DNA from: a bacterium
GTDB taxonomy: Bacteria > Patescibacteriota > Minisyncoccia > UBA6257 > JAUSGH01
Direction of reading: 5' to 3'
Assembly (NCBI GenBank): GCA_030649055.1
Contig: JAUSGH010000014.1
Location: 1-37,108, forward strand
DNA length: 37,108 bases
Part shown: positions 28,843 to 35,756 of the stretch, one piece after another
How the letters are laid out: each line of letters starts with the position of its first letter
Numbering within the stretch: position 1 is the stretch's first letter
The notes under the pieces: model-generated
Told to the model about the DNA's origin: nothing
The model's input: only the letters and a program-made list of their open reading frames with translations
Database searches by the model: none
Translations under genes and position numbers: made by a program

Positions 28843-29061
28843 ATGACGTACAAATCAACGGCAATCATTACGCGAGAAGGAAAATGGTTTGTGGCGCGTT
28901 CACTTGAGCTCGGCATTACGAGTCAGGGAAAAACCATTGAAGGCGCTAAAAAGAATCTTGAGGAGGCACTTGCGCTCTATCTTGAAGATATGCCAGCACG
29001 CCGGCGCACGCTAGCGAAAGAATCGCCGTTGGTAACCTCTGTTGAAGTGGGAAATGGCTAA
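28843..29061 (+). CDS. hicB: HicB-family antitoxin
   Basis: 72 residues with the HicB-type partial RNase H-like fold: YKSTAIITREGKWFVARSLE, LGITSQGKTIEGAKKNLEEA, then LALYLEDMP. It would neutralise the downstream HicA toxin by direct binding. The C-terminal DNA-binding part is very short, so autoregulation may be weak or may rely on another factor. The stop overlaps the hicA start by 8 nt. The order hicB-hicA is the reverse of the classical hicAB but is common. TAAAGT (28830-28835) lies 7 nt before the ATG; this -10 assignment is weak. Confidence 0.82.
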   Translation: MTYKSTAIITREGKWFVARSLELGITSQGKTIEGAKKNLEEALALYLEDMPARRRTLAKESPLVTSVEVGNG

Positions 29062-29278
29062 AACATTTTCCGGTAAGGAAGTTGTGCGTATTCTGTGCCG
29101 CGCGTTTGGTTTTGTTTTTGTATCGCAGTGCGGGAGCCATGTGAAGCTGCGGAAAAGGGTCGGTGGGAAGGTATTAACGACCATCGTGCCGATGCATCGT
29201 TCGCTGGTGCGCGGCACCTTGCTTGGCGCACTTGAACTCGCAGAGGTGGACGAGGAAGATTTTCGGAAAGCGGCGTAG
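29054..29278 (+). CDS. hicA: HicA-family mRNA interferase toxin
   Basis: 74 residues, a dsRBD-like fold toxin that cleaves mRNA. GKEVVRILCRAFGFVFVSQC is followed by GSHVKLRK with the conserved catalytic His29, and by TIVPMHRSLVRGTLLGALEL, the usual C-terminal half with a second histidine. The ATG at 29054 is used because it fits the family start (MAKTFSGKEVV); it overlaps the hicB stop. Overlap and order imply translational coupling with the antitoxin. tRNA-Pro follows 48 nt after the stop. The pair looks intact. Confidence 0.85.
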   Translation: MAKTFSGKEVVRILCRAFGFVFVSQCGSHVKLRKRVGGKVLTTIVPMHRSLVRGTLLGALELAEVDEEDFRKAA

Positions 29279-29326
29279 CGCTTCAACTTGCAGCCGGAAA
29301 ACTTTTGCGGTAGGATATATTCGTTA

Positions 29327-29397
29327 CGGGCTGTAGTATACCGGTAGTACACACGCTTCGGGTGCGTGTAGACTGGGTCCAATTCCCAGCAGCCCGA
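29327..29397 (+). tRNA. tRNA-Pro (CGG)
   Basis: Acceptor CGGGCTG/CAGCCCG, anticodon stem CACGC/GCGTG with loop TTCGGGT (anticodon CGG), T arm CTGGG-TCCAATT-CCCAG. Discriminator A is followed by ATT, so CCA is not encoded. Confidence 0.95.
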
Positions 29398-29407
29398 ATT
29401 TAAGTTT

Positions 29408-29436
29408 TTGTCAAGTGCAAAAAGTTAGCGTATCTT
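29408..29436 (+). promoter_or_regulatory. Probable promoter of the GT87-like gene
   Basis: TTGTCA (29408-29413), 17 nt, TATCTT (29431-29436), between tRNA-Pro and the ATG at 29461. Confidence 0.55.
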
Positions 29437-29460
29437 TTAACCGATAGCGGTTTGTGCGAT

Positions 29461-30636
29461 ATGACTATGCCTTCGTTACTCTCGCGTTCTCCGCAACTGC
29501 GGATGTTTCTCGTCGCGATTGTGGCGGTTGGAATTGTGGGCGCCGCATTTCACGCTCTCGGTTTTTTCGGTGCGCCGATTAATTTGGTATATAGCGATGT
29601 GTTGGGGTTTTATGAGCGCGCATCGGCGCCGGGGTTTGCATATGTGAGTAAGCCGATAGAGTATCCGGTACTTACTGGACTATTCATTGAGGATGCGGCG
29701 CGCCTTGGAGGCAGCCGCGCGGGATACTACGTGGTGAGTATGCTCGCATTGCTGGGGTTTGCGATCGGGACGACGTACCTATTATATAAGGTAGCCCTTC
29801 GACCCGCTTCGCCGGAGCTTCAGCGAGGCGAGCAGGCTCAGGGAATAACGGTTTCGCGGTTGTGGAGGTATTGGATTTTCGCGCCGTCCATGTTTTTATT
29901 TGCTACATATAACTGGGACTTGATGGCTGTTTTCTTTTCGGTCGCGGCGTTCTATTTGGCATCGCGCGATCGCAGGGGACTTGCCGCGATTTTTCTTGCA
30001 TTAGGATTTTGCGCGAAGTTTTATCCGGTGCTGTATTTCATTCCGTTGCTGCTTCTTGCGACAACGTGGCGTGAATGGGTAAAGTTGTGCGCTATCTTTG
30101 GCGCAACCGCGCTGGTTGTGAATTTGCCGTTTATGCTCCTGAACTTTGACGGGTGGTCATATTTTTTCACGCTGAACAGCGCGCGGAACTCTAATCCGGA
30201 TTCCATTTGGACCATTCTAAGATTTTTCTTCTCCGACGCTGCGGTCGGAGTTCCCGCAATCAACGCAATTTCGCTCGGGCTTTTTGCGGCGGGATATTTT
30301 GGTATGCTTTGGAGATTTCGCCGCTCCCCGTTTCTTTACCTCTGTTTTGTGGCAACATTGCTTTTCCTCATCACAAATAAAATCTTTTCACCGCAGTATA
30401 TTTTATGGCTGCTGCCGTTTTTTGTGTTGCTCCCATCTGTGAAAAATTGGCAATTTTACGGACTTGAGCTTTCTAACATCGCGGTATTCTTTTCAATCTT
30501 GCCGTGGTTCTTTTTAGGCAAAGACATGTTTTATTTTTATCTCGCGAGTCCGTTTGTTATTTTGCGGCACGTTGTACTCACCATGCTTTTCGTGGGTGTG
30601 ATGAAAAAACTCAACAATGGCTTGCGTGCGGGATAA
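29461..30636 (+). CDS. Multi-span glycosyltransferase, GT87-like
   Basis: 391 residues from the ATG at 29461; a TTG at 29452 would add three. There are about ten hydrophobic segments. An early extracytoplasmic loop holds an acidic residue in VYSDVLGFYERA, then IEYPVLTGLF. Later IFAPSMFLFATYNWDLMAVF and LGFCAKFYPVLYFIPLLLL resemble GT87/PIG-M-type polyprenyl-phosphate-dependent mannosyltransferases, as does TNKIFSPQYILWLLPFFVLL near the end. It would add a sugar to a lipid or surface glycan on the outer face of the membrane; donor and acceptor are unknown. Residues 112-128 (ALRPASPELQRGEQAQG) come from a long dispersed repeat in a loop between membrane spans. Confidence 0.75.
   Translation: MTMPSLLSRSPQLRMFLVAIVAVGIVGAAFHALGFFGAPINLVYSDVLGFYERASAPGFAYVSKPIEYPVLTGLFIEDAARLGGSRAGYYVVSMLALLGFAIGTTYLLYKVALRPASPELQRGEQAQGITVSRLWRYWIFAPSMFLFATYNWDLMAVFFSVAAFYLASRDRRGLAAIFLALGFCAKFYPVLYFIPLLLLATTWREWVKLCAIFGATALVVNLPFMLLNFDGWSYFFTLNSARNSNPDSIWTILRFFFSDAAVGVPAINAISLGLFAAGYFGMLWRFRRSPFLYLCFVATLLFLITNKIFSPQYILWLLPFFVLLPSVKNWQFYGLELSNIAVFFSILPWFFLGKDMFYFYLASPFVILRHVVLTMLFVGVMKKLNNGLRAG
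29795..29843 (+). repeat. Long form of the dispersed repeat inside the GT87-like gene
   Basis: Ends CCCTTCGAC and GCTCAGGG enclose a 32-base internal part with its own GC-rich inverted repeats (CGCTTCGCC, GGCGAGC). In frame within a hydrophilic loop. Confidence 0.78.
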
Positions 30637-30650
30637 TTTTGCGTTATAGT
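30622..30650 (+). promoter_or_regulatory. Promoter of the 30694-31446 gene
   Basis: TTGCGT (30622-30627), 17 nt, TATAGT (30645-30650), overlapping the end of the GT87-like gene. Confidence 0.7.
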
Positions 30651-30693
30651 AGCGACAGTATTCGTTGGGCATCAAACGCAGAGGAGGCGTCCG

Positions 30694-31446
30694 ATGAAAA
30701 GCTCCGAAGAAACCATTGCGCAATCGCGCGCGCAGATTGACGAGTGTATTGCGTTGATTAAGGCGCTGTACGTTGCGAGGAAGCGGATCGTGTTCGTTGG
30801 TGACAGTGACGGCGTGGTGACCTCAAGCGATAGCGATGCGTTGGGCCGCGTCGTCAAGGGCGAGGACAGCCTTGCCAATCGTTTCGCGCTTGAAGAGCGT
30901 TTGGCGCTCCAGCCCTTGCGGCCCGGCCCATGGCTTCCGATCGCAGAGCGTTGCGCGCGCATCGGTGCCTCGATCTACATCGTGACGGCGCGGTCAACGT
31001 TCGCGAATCCGCGGTTGTTGTGGTTCTGTCTCGAGCATGACATTCCGGCAGAGTGGATTCTCGGCGTCGGCCATCAGTCCAAGCGCGGCAGTTACGAGAT
31101 CATCCTCCGCGAGTACGCGAACGATCCCGACTGTCACTTTATTTACGCGGATGACAGCTTGCGGCATATGGAAGACTTTCAGAAACTCATCGCAGAGCTC
31201 GGCATTGAGGATCGCTGTCACGTGTTCCACGCCATTCCCATTTTCGACCACACGGAAGAGGAGTACCGCGCGTACTATGACGCAGTCATGAACGCGACCG
31301 CATCGTCCATGCTGGACGCCGTCAGCGTGAACGTGCCCGGATTCGGCGAGTTGCTTGTGGTTCCTGATCGTCGGGCCGGACTGAAGCGCATCCAAGAGGA
31401 GTATCGCAAGTCACTCCTTGCTGCCGCCGCGCTTCTCGCCGAGTAG
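30694..31446 (+). CDS. Cytosolic 5'-nucleotidase 1-like HAD protein
   Basis: 250 residues. The middle part resembles the NT5C1/5'-nucleotidase family (Pfam 5_nucleotid, PF06189): RIVFVGDSDGVVTSSDSDAL with DxD at Asp37/Asp39 as the HAD-type nucleophile pair. It continues with GPWLPIAERCARIGASIYIV and TARS (second motif), then HDIPAEWILGVGHQSKRGSY and HFIYADDSLRHMEDF (acidic motif). Such enzymes dephosphorylate nucleoside monophosphates. The length is shorter than animal enzymes. GAGGAGG lies 6 nt before the ATG, and its own promoter and a weak hairpin flank it, so it is a single-gene unit. Family assignment is by pattern only. Confidence 0.62.
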   Translation: MKSSEETIAQSRAQIDECIALIKALYVARKRIVFVGDSDGVVTSSDSDALGRVVKGEDSLANRFALEERLALQPLRPGPWLPIAERCARIGASIYIVTARSTFANPRLLWFCLEHDIPAEWILGVGHQSKRGSYEIILREYANDPDCHFIYADDSLRHMEDFQKLIAELGIEDRCHVFHAIPIFDHTEEEYRAYYDAVMNATASSMLDAVSVNVPGFGELLVVPDRRAGLKRIQEEYRKSLLAAAALLAE

Positions 31447-31464
31447 ATCGTCTCGTTTTCTACG

Positions 31465-31491
31465 CCCTCGACTGCGCATTGCGGCCGAGGG
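31465..31491 (+). terminator. Weak hairpin after the 5'-nucleotidase-like gene
   Basis: CCCTCG (31465-31470) and CGAGGG (31486-31491) enclose GCGCATTGCG. The tail TGATTACTTTAT is only partly T-rich, so function as a terminator is uncertain. It overlaps the next promoter. Confidence 0.45.
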
Positions 31492-31508
31492 TGATTACTT
31501 TATATAAT
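31479..31508 (+). promoter_or_regulatory. Promoter of the OB-fold tRNA-binding gene
   Basis: TTGCGG (31479-31484), 18 nt, TATAAT (31503-31508). The ATG follows 7 nt later without a Shine-Dalgarno, so the message is predicted leaderless. Confidence 0.65.
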
Positions 31509-31515
31509 TGTTTAT

Positions 31516-31890
31516 ATGCCTATCTCATTTGATGATTTTAAAAAAGTGGAGTTGCGCGTCGGGAAGATTTTGTCCGCCGAGCGCGTGGAGGGGTCGGAGA
31601 AATTGCTGAAGCTCGCGGTGGATCTCGGTAGTCCTTCTGCTGTTGGTGGCCCTTCGACTAGCTCAGGGACTATTGTTACGCAAGACATCCGTCAGGTGAT
31701 TGCCGGCATCGGGAAAGTATACGACCCCGCGACGCTTGTTGGGCGATCGGCGGTGTTTGTCGCAAACCTTGAGCCGCGGATGATCATGGGATTGGAGAGC
31801 CAAGGAATGATTCTCGCAACCGATGACGAAAAAGGCCCGGTGCTTTTGGCGCCGGACCGCGAGGTGTTGCCCGGGGCGGGGCTGCATTAA
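31516..31890 (+). CDS. Stand-alone tRNA-binding OB-fold protein (MetRS C-terminal/CsaA-like)
   Basis: 124 residues forming one tRNA-binding domain. It begins SFDDFKKVELRVGKILSAER, continues KLLKLAVDLG and ends RSAVFVANLEPRMIMGLESQ and GMILATDD, the standard pattern of the MetG C-terminal/Trbp111/CsaA group. These bind the outside corner of tRNAs as dimers and can assist aminoacylation. No synthetase is fused. Residues 44-51 (GGPSTSSG) come from a dispersed repeat (31650-31668) inserted in the loop before the strand TIVTQDIRQVIAGI, making the domain longer than usual. The start is leaderless-like. Confidence 0.85.
   Translation: MPISFDDFKKVELRVGKILSAERVEGSEKLLKLAVDLGSPSAVGGPSTSSGTIVTQDIRQVIAGIGKVYDPATLVGRSAVFVANLEPRMIMGLESQGMILATDDEKGPVLLAPDREVLPGAGLH
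31650..31668 (+). repeat. Dispersed repeat inside the OB-fold gene
   Basis: CCCTTCGACTAGCTCAGGG, in frame and encoding PSTSSG. It differs by one base from the ddl copy (TA instead of AA between the two ends). Confidence 0.83.
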
Positions 31891-31898
31891 AAATGGGT

Positions 31899-31931
31899 CG
31901 GGGGCGGTTTCGCATTGCGGAACCGCCCCCG
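31899..31931. terminator. Bidirectional hairpin between convergent genes
   Basis: CGGGGGCGGTT (31899-31909) and AACCGCCCCCG (31921-31931), 11-bp perfect arms around TCGCATTGCGG. On the minus strand a T-run (CCCATTTTTAA) follows; on the plus strand the tail is poor. Confidence 0.75.
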
Positions 31932-31938
31932 TGTGCTT

Positions 31939-32163
31939 CTAGATCTCCGCGCAGTGGTAGATGGCCTGTTCGTCCAAGTCGGCCGTAGCGAACGTCTTCT
32001 TCAGCCCCGTTTTGCACCCGACGCAGAGCTCTGCGCCGGGGATGCCTTCCGCGGTCACGAAGGGGATGTACTTGACGCATTCCGTCTCCACGATTTCCCC
32101 CTCCTTCGGCTGTGGCCGTGTCCTGAGCTGAGCGACGATGTGCACCTGCTTCTTCTCGTTCAT
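31939..32163 (-). CDS. Hypothetical 74-residue protein with a CxxC pair
   Basis: Read from the ATG at 32163, which has GGAGAAG 6 nt upstream; a longer frame to 32199 lacks support. The product starts MNEKKQVHIVAQLRTRPQPK and contains AELCVGCKTGLKKTFATADL plus two further cysteines (ETECVKY, YHCAEI). CxxC with outlying cysteines could bind a metal, but the spacing is not a known finger. It is followed by a terminator. No family recognised. Confidence 0.65.
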   Translation of the reverse strand: MNEKKQVHIVAQLRTRPQPKEGEIVETECVKYIPFVTAEGIPGAELCVGCKTGLKKTFATADLDEQAIYHCAEI

Positions 32164-32256
32164 CTGACTTCTCCAAAAAGGAACCTTTATATTATACACG
32201 AAAGTAGGTTTTTGTCAATAGGTGGTATTTTTGGGGTTTTTTAGTGATGCAGTGTG

Positions 32257-32265
32257 TGCTATAAT
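32257..32265 (+). promoter_or_regulatory. Extended -10 promoter of the exported-protein pair
   Basis: TGCTATAAT at 32257-32265 is a perfect extended -10 element. The -35 region is only T-rich. The ATG at 32276 follows 10 nt later with no Shine-Dalgarno. Confidence 0.6.
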
Positions 32266-32275
32266 AAAAATAATT

Positions 32276-33763
32276 ATGTCCACCTACGGCGCCTTTCATA
32301 TATATCGCAAGTTTTTTATTTTCGGCACGCTGCTGGTTTTGGTGGCGCTTGTTTTGCCGATGTCCGTGATAGCCGCTGAAAAGACCAGTCCAAATGCGGA
32401 GCATAGCGTGCTGCCCGCCCCCTCGGCGCCTTCAACCGGCGCTATTGGGTCGTTGCCCGCGCCGCAATATCAGGCGGCGGATGTTATTTATCAAATTGAA
32501 CATTTGCAATCGCTTGTGGATCGCGCGGCAAAAAGTCCGGATGGGAGCGCCGAAGCGTATCCGCTTGATTTGTTCCAGATTCCGGGCGCGCCGCAGTTAC
32601 GCGTTGCCGCAGATAATGGCGTGTTGACAGTCGGTCTTTCGGGAACCGGTGTTTATAATGTGAGCGGCACTTTGCTTGGTGCGGAAAATGCCGCGCTCGG
32701 GAAATTCTCCGGTTCCAATTTCAGCGTAACGCTTGACCAATACGCGGATAAAAATCCGCGGGCGCTTGTTGTTTCGGTGACGTATCTTCCTGAAAAAACA
32801 CCGATATTTTATGAAGGTCCGACGGGAAGCGGGGGGTTGAGATTGCCTCCTCCGATTCCGACCACCGTGCCGGCTCCCGCCGAAGGTATTTCCGAACGGA
32901 TTTCTGAGCCGGTGATTACCTCTTCCGGACCAAGCGTGTCTAAGTCGCCGGCAGAAACCCTGCCGCCCATCGGCGAGCCGCCAACAGAGTCTCAATCAGG
33001 GCCGGAGATTGTGCCGCCCGAAACAGCAACGGAGGACATTTCCGTGACCTTAGAAATGGTGCCATCCGAAGCCGGGGCGGTCGCGAAATCCGAACAAGCC
33101 GCGCCGACGGAAGAACGTATTGAGTTTAATTTCGATTTTATACCGGAATCGGCCGATAGCGACACCCAATTAATTATTGGTACGGATATTGCTCCGCTCG
33201 GCAGATCATTCGGCGATGGAGAACCTCTGAATACGCGACCGAGCGTCGGTGAGCTTCTTGTATCTGACTTTTTGCCTCCGCTGTTGACGACCGGGCCGAT
33301 TGTCACAGATCAACAACCCCCTATTATCGGCCTTGGCGAGAGCGAACAAGTAAACGCTATTGCTCCGGAAGTGAGTGGAGATCTTGAGTTTGCCGATGAA
33401 GGTGAAGCTCCCGCGACCCAAAAAAACTTATCGGATGGATTGTCAGCGGTGGGAGGCGGCACCTTTGACGGCGACATGCTGAATTTTTCCTCTCAAGATT
33501 TTCGTTTGCCATCGGGTCTTGTGGTTGGCGACATTTCGGTCGCGAGTAACTTGCCGCAATTTTTGACACCGACGCAAATCGTTATATCGGATTTACCGGC
33601 ACCAATCATCGGTAAGGGTTCTCCTCTGCAAATAAATGCCGTTGTTCCGGATGATGGTCCGGCGCCGGAGCCGGTAGATGTTACGCTTGAATTAGTTGAT
33701 GGAGTTGCCGATGCTGTTCAAGGCGCCGTCGAAACCATTTATGAAACCCTGCGATTTCAATAA
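32276..33763 (+). CDS. Exported low-complexity protein with an internal repeat
   Basis: 495 residues from the ATG at 32276; an in-frame start at 32222 lies upstream of the -10 box and is unlikely. A signal peptide is clear: basic YRKFF, hydrophobic IFGTLLVLVALVLPMSVIAA, then mature AEKTSPNAEH. The mature protein is rich in Pro, Ser, Glu and Thr and contains an internal duplication: IVTDQQPPIIGLGESEQVNA and IVISDLPAPIIGKGSPLQIN. A small beta module (LFQIPGAPQLRVAADNGVLT) lies near the N-terminus. No catalytic motif is seen. It precedes another exported protein by 20 nt, so they are probably co-transcribed and work together at the cell surface. Function unknown. Confidence 0.75.
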   Translation: MSTYGAFHIYRKFFIFGTLLVLVALVLPMSVIAAEKTSPNAEHSVLPAPSAPSTGAIGSLPAPQYQAADVIYQIEHLQSLVDRAAKSPDGSAEAYPLDLFQIPGAPQLRVAADNGVLTVGLSGTGVYNVSGTLLGAENAALGKFSGSNFSVTLDQYADKNPRALVVSVTYLPEKTPIFYEGPTGSGGLRLPPPIPTTVPAPAEGISERISEPVITSSGPSVSKSPAETLPPIGEPPTESQSGPEIVPPETATEDISVTLEMVPSEAGAVAKSEQAAPTEERIEFNFDFIPESADSDTQLIIGTDIAPLGRSFGDGEPLNTRPSVGELLVSDFLPPLLTTGPIVTDQQPPIIGLGESEQVNAIAPEVSGDLEFADEGEAPATQKNLSDGLSAVGGGTFDGDMLNFSSQDFRLPSGLVVGDISVASNLPQFLTPTQIVISDLPAPIIGKGSPLQINAVVPDDGPAPEPVDVTLELVDGVADAVQGAVETIYETLRFQ

Positions 33764-33783
33764 GGCAATTAAAAACTAAAATT

Positions 33784-35277
33784 ATGATCCACATTATTCA
33801 ACGAAGAAAAATTTTAACCGGAGTCGCGATCGTGGCAACATTATTTCAATTAATGCCGTTCGGCGCGTTCGCGCAGGTTGCGGGGATTAAAGCGTTGCCT
33901 TCGGTGCCGGTGCCAATGCCGGCAAGCGCGCCGGCGCCGGCTGATCATCCGGCGGTGCCTCAGCCCACCCCGTCATCCGGCGGCTCTGCTGCTCAACCGA
34001 CACCGCTTCCGACTGCCGGGTCCGGTGGCGCGGGAACTCCAATTGACAACGGGGGATTATGGGCCGGTTCGCCAATTGGCACCGCGCCGGCGAAGCCGTT
34101 ATATACGGTTGCGGCTGTGGTGCCAAAAGTGGCGTTAGATGCTATTGCAACACGTTCCACAATCGGCGCGGTTCGTTTTAAAGATATTTTGAGCATACAA
34201 GGTACTAGCATCGCTCAAGTTGTAGCGATGCGCGATGGTGCGGTCGTTAAATTTACATTTACTCCGGCGGGTGGTTCAAAGATTGTGAATGCGAATTTCC
34301 AACGATCGGGGTTTTCCGGATTTTTCAGTTCGCAATCTCCGTGCTCAATATTGGGTGACAGCGCGGTATGCGCGACAACCGGCCCAGGAAATGTTCATTT
34401 TGACGTTATGCCGACGAATAGTTTTGGGGATGTGGCGTATAACATAGCAAAAATTGATCCCAGAGATCTTGGCGATCTTACGACTCCGACAAGGGCATTC
34501 TATGATGAGTTGCTGAACGAGATTCATGGGGCGGGGTCCGGAGCCGAACAATTCGCCAAACTTCCCGATGGTACGGTTGTAAACATGATTGATGTTATTC
34601 TTGGCGAGAATCTCAAGGCCCCAAACACCGTGCTTTTGGAGGCGAAAAGCGAAATCGCTAACATCCTCGTACTGGCGCTCAAGAGAGAGAGAGAATGGGC
34701 GAAAATGTGTCTTGGTAGGGATTCAGCCGCGGCAAGAGGAAGCAATGATTCTAGTTGGCTGAGCGGGGATGTCTCAAGTATGGCTGATGGAATGACCGAA
34801 ACGCTTAAACAGGCGGGAAAAGAAAAATTATGCAGTGACGCGGAGAAAATTTCCGAGCAGATTGATGGATTTTTGAGCGCGCTTCAAAGTGGTCCGTTGG
34901 GTCTATTTACTTCCTGTAAGTTGGACTTCGCTCAGCTCATCGCCGCGGCACGGGCGGGTTACGCGGCACGGGGAGGTTCTGAGCTTGACCCCAATATTGA
35001 GGCGCTACTTGCCGGCATGCCTGCCGATGATGTGATGATGGTCGCGCAAAAAGCGGACGCGGACGCGGCGCAGATCCGAAAGCTCGCGAACTTGGTTGGG
35101 GCCGCGAAAAGCGTGGGGTCAACGGATGATAAATCCGAAAAAGAAAAGGAGGCACTCATCAATGACTTGCGCGCAAGGGGTTCGCAATATACGAGTGCGA
35201 AAAACGAACTTAACTCTTGGTACGAAGTGGGATATGAGTCGCCCAATGGAGCTGTATCCTCCGCTCGTTCTCGTTGA
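33784..35277 (+). CDS. Exported protein of unknown function
   Basis: 497 residues. The signal peptide is ILTGVAIVATLFQLMPFGAF with cleavage probably after AFA (residue 30). Next is a Pro/Ala/Ser-rich linker (MPASAPAPADHPAVPQPTP, to about residue 105). A beta-type domain about 110-220 follows (DILSIQGTSIAQVVAMRDGA, then FTFTPAGGSKIVNANF). The rest is a mostly helical C-terminal part with several cysteines (CLGRDS, LCSDAE, SCKLDF). I do not recognise a family. It follows the other exported protein directly and ends in a strong terminator. Possibly a surface or filament component, which is inference. Confidence 0.75.
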   Translation: MIHIIQRRKILTGVAIVATLFQLMPFGAFAQVAGIKALPSVPVPMPASAPAPADHPAVPQPTPSSGGSAAQPTPLPTAGSGGAGTPIDNGGLWAGSPIGTAPAKPLYTVAAVVPKVALDAIATRSTIGAVRFKDILSIQGTSIAQVVAMRDGAVVKFTFTPAGGSKIVNANFQRSGFSGFFSSQSPCSILGDSAVCATTGPGNVHFDVMPTNSFGDVAYNIAKIDPRDLGDLTTPTRAFYDELLNEIHGAGSGAEQFAKLPDGTVVNMIDVILGENLKAPNTVLLEAKSEIANILVLALKREREWAKMCLGRDSAAARGSNDSSWLSGDVSSMADGMTETLKQAGKEKLCSDAEKISEQIDGFLSALQSGPLGLFTSCKLDFAQLIAAARAGYAARGGSELDPNIEALLAGMPADDVMMVAQKADADAAQIRKLANLVGAAKSVGSTDDKSEKEKEALINDLRARGSQYTSAKNELNSWYEVGYESPNGAVSSARSR

Positions 35278-35283
35278 TGATAT

Positions 35284-35313
35284 AAAAACACTCGCCTGAG
35301 GCGAGTGTTTTTG
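35284..35313 (+). terminator. Strong intrinsic terminator of the exported-protein operon
   Basis: AAAACACTCGCC, loop TGA, GGCGAGTGTTTT, followed by TGTG, a perfect 12-bp or longer stem with A- and T-runs on both sides. Confidence 0.92.
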
Positions 35314-35756
35314 TGTATTATTGTGCCGCCGGTCGGAGAATCTCACTGCTCAGCCCCGCGTTGCGGGGCTTGCACTCTAAAACTCAGCGGTTTTAGTATT
35401 TCCGCAATGGTGAAACTCCCGTTTTCCCCGACTTCGTCGACCGAAGCCGACTACGACGGGCGGAGGCCGACCCCTTTCCGGTTCGACTCCCCGAGCACAA
35501 ACAAAAATCCGCGCTTTTGCGCGGACTTTTGTTTGTGCTCGGGGGGAGAGTCGGCTACAAGTAAATTTCCTGACGGAAATTTCTCGCAGCCCGGTGAATT
35601 ATTAAATAACAAATCCAAAAAGGTGCCGACAGGCCACCCCTCGCGGCGCTCGCCTTTCGCTTTCAGCGAAAACTCGCGCATCGCTGCGGTCTTCTCCTCC
35701 CCCCACGCAGGCCAAGCAGTTGGCCTGCTCCGCGTCAAATTCGCTTCGCTCATTTG
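35314..35756. repeat. Hairpin-rich non-coding region with tRNA 3'-end fragments beside tRNA-Leu(CAA)
   Basis: No gene is supported here. It contains AGCCCCGC/GCGGGGCT (about 35351-35369), CTAAAAC/GTTTTAG, and the core at 35412-35432 shared with the tRNA-Arg element. A 26-bp inverted repeat (35489-35514 and 35519-35544, one mismatch, loop TTTT) follows, then AAATTTCC/GGAAATTT (about 35562-35581) and AGGCCAA/TTGGCCT (about 35709-35726). A 22-bp exact direct repeat of the tRNA-Leu 3' end lies at 35532-35553 and 35753-35774. A T-loop-like TTCGACTCCCC on the plus strand (35482-35492) enters the long hairpin from the other side. Confidence 0.78.
35532..35553 (-). other. Duplicated 3' end of tRNA-Leu(CAA)
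   Basis: 22 bases identical to 35753-35774, which cover the acceptor 3' strand, T-stem and first flanking bases of tRNA-Leu(CAA). The copies are 221 bp apart in the same orientation, like the ends of an inserted element. Confidence 0.8.
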
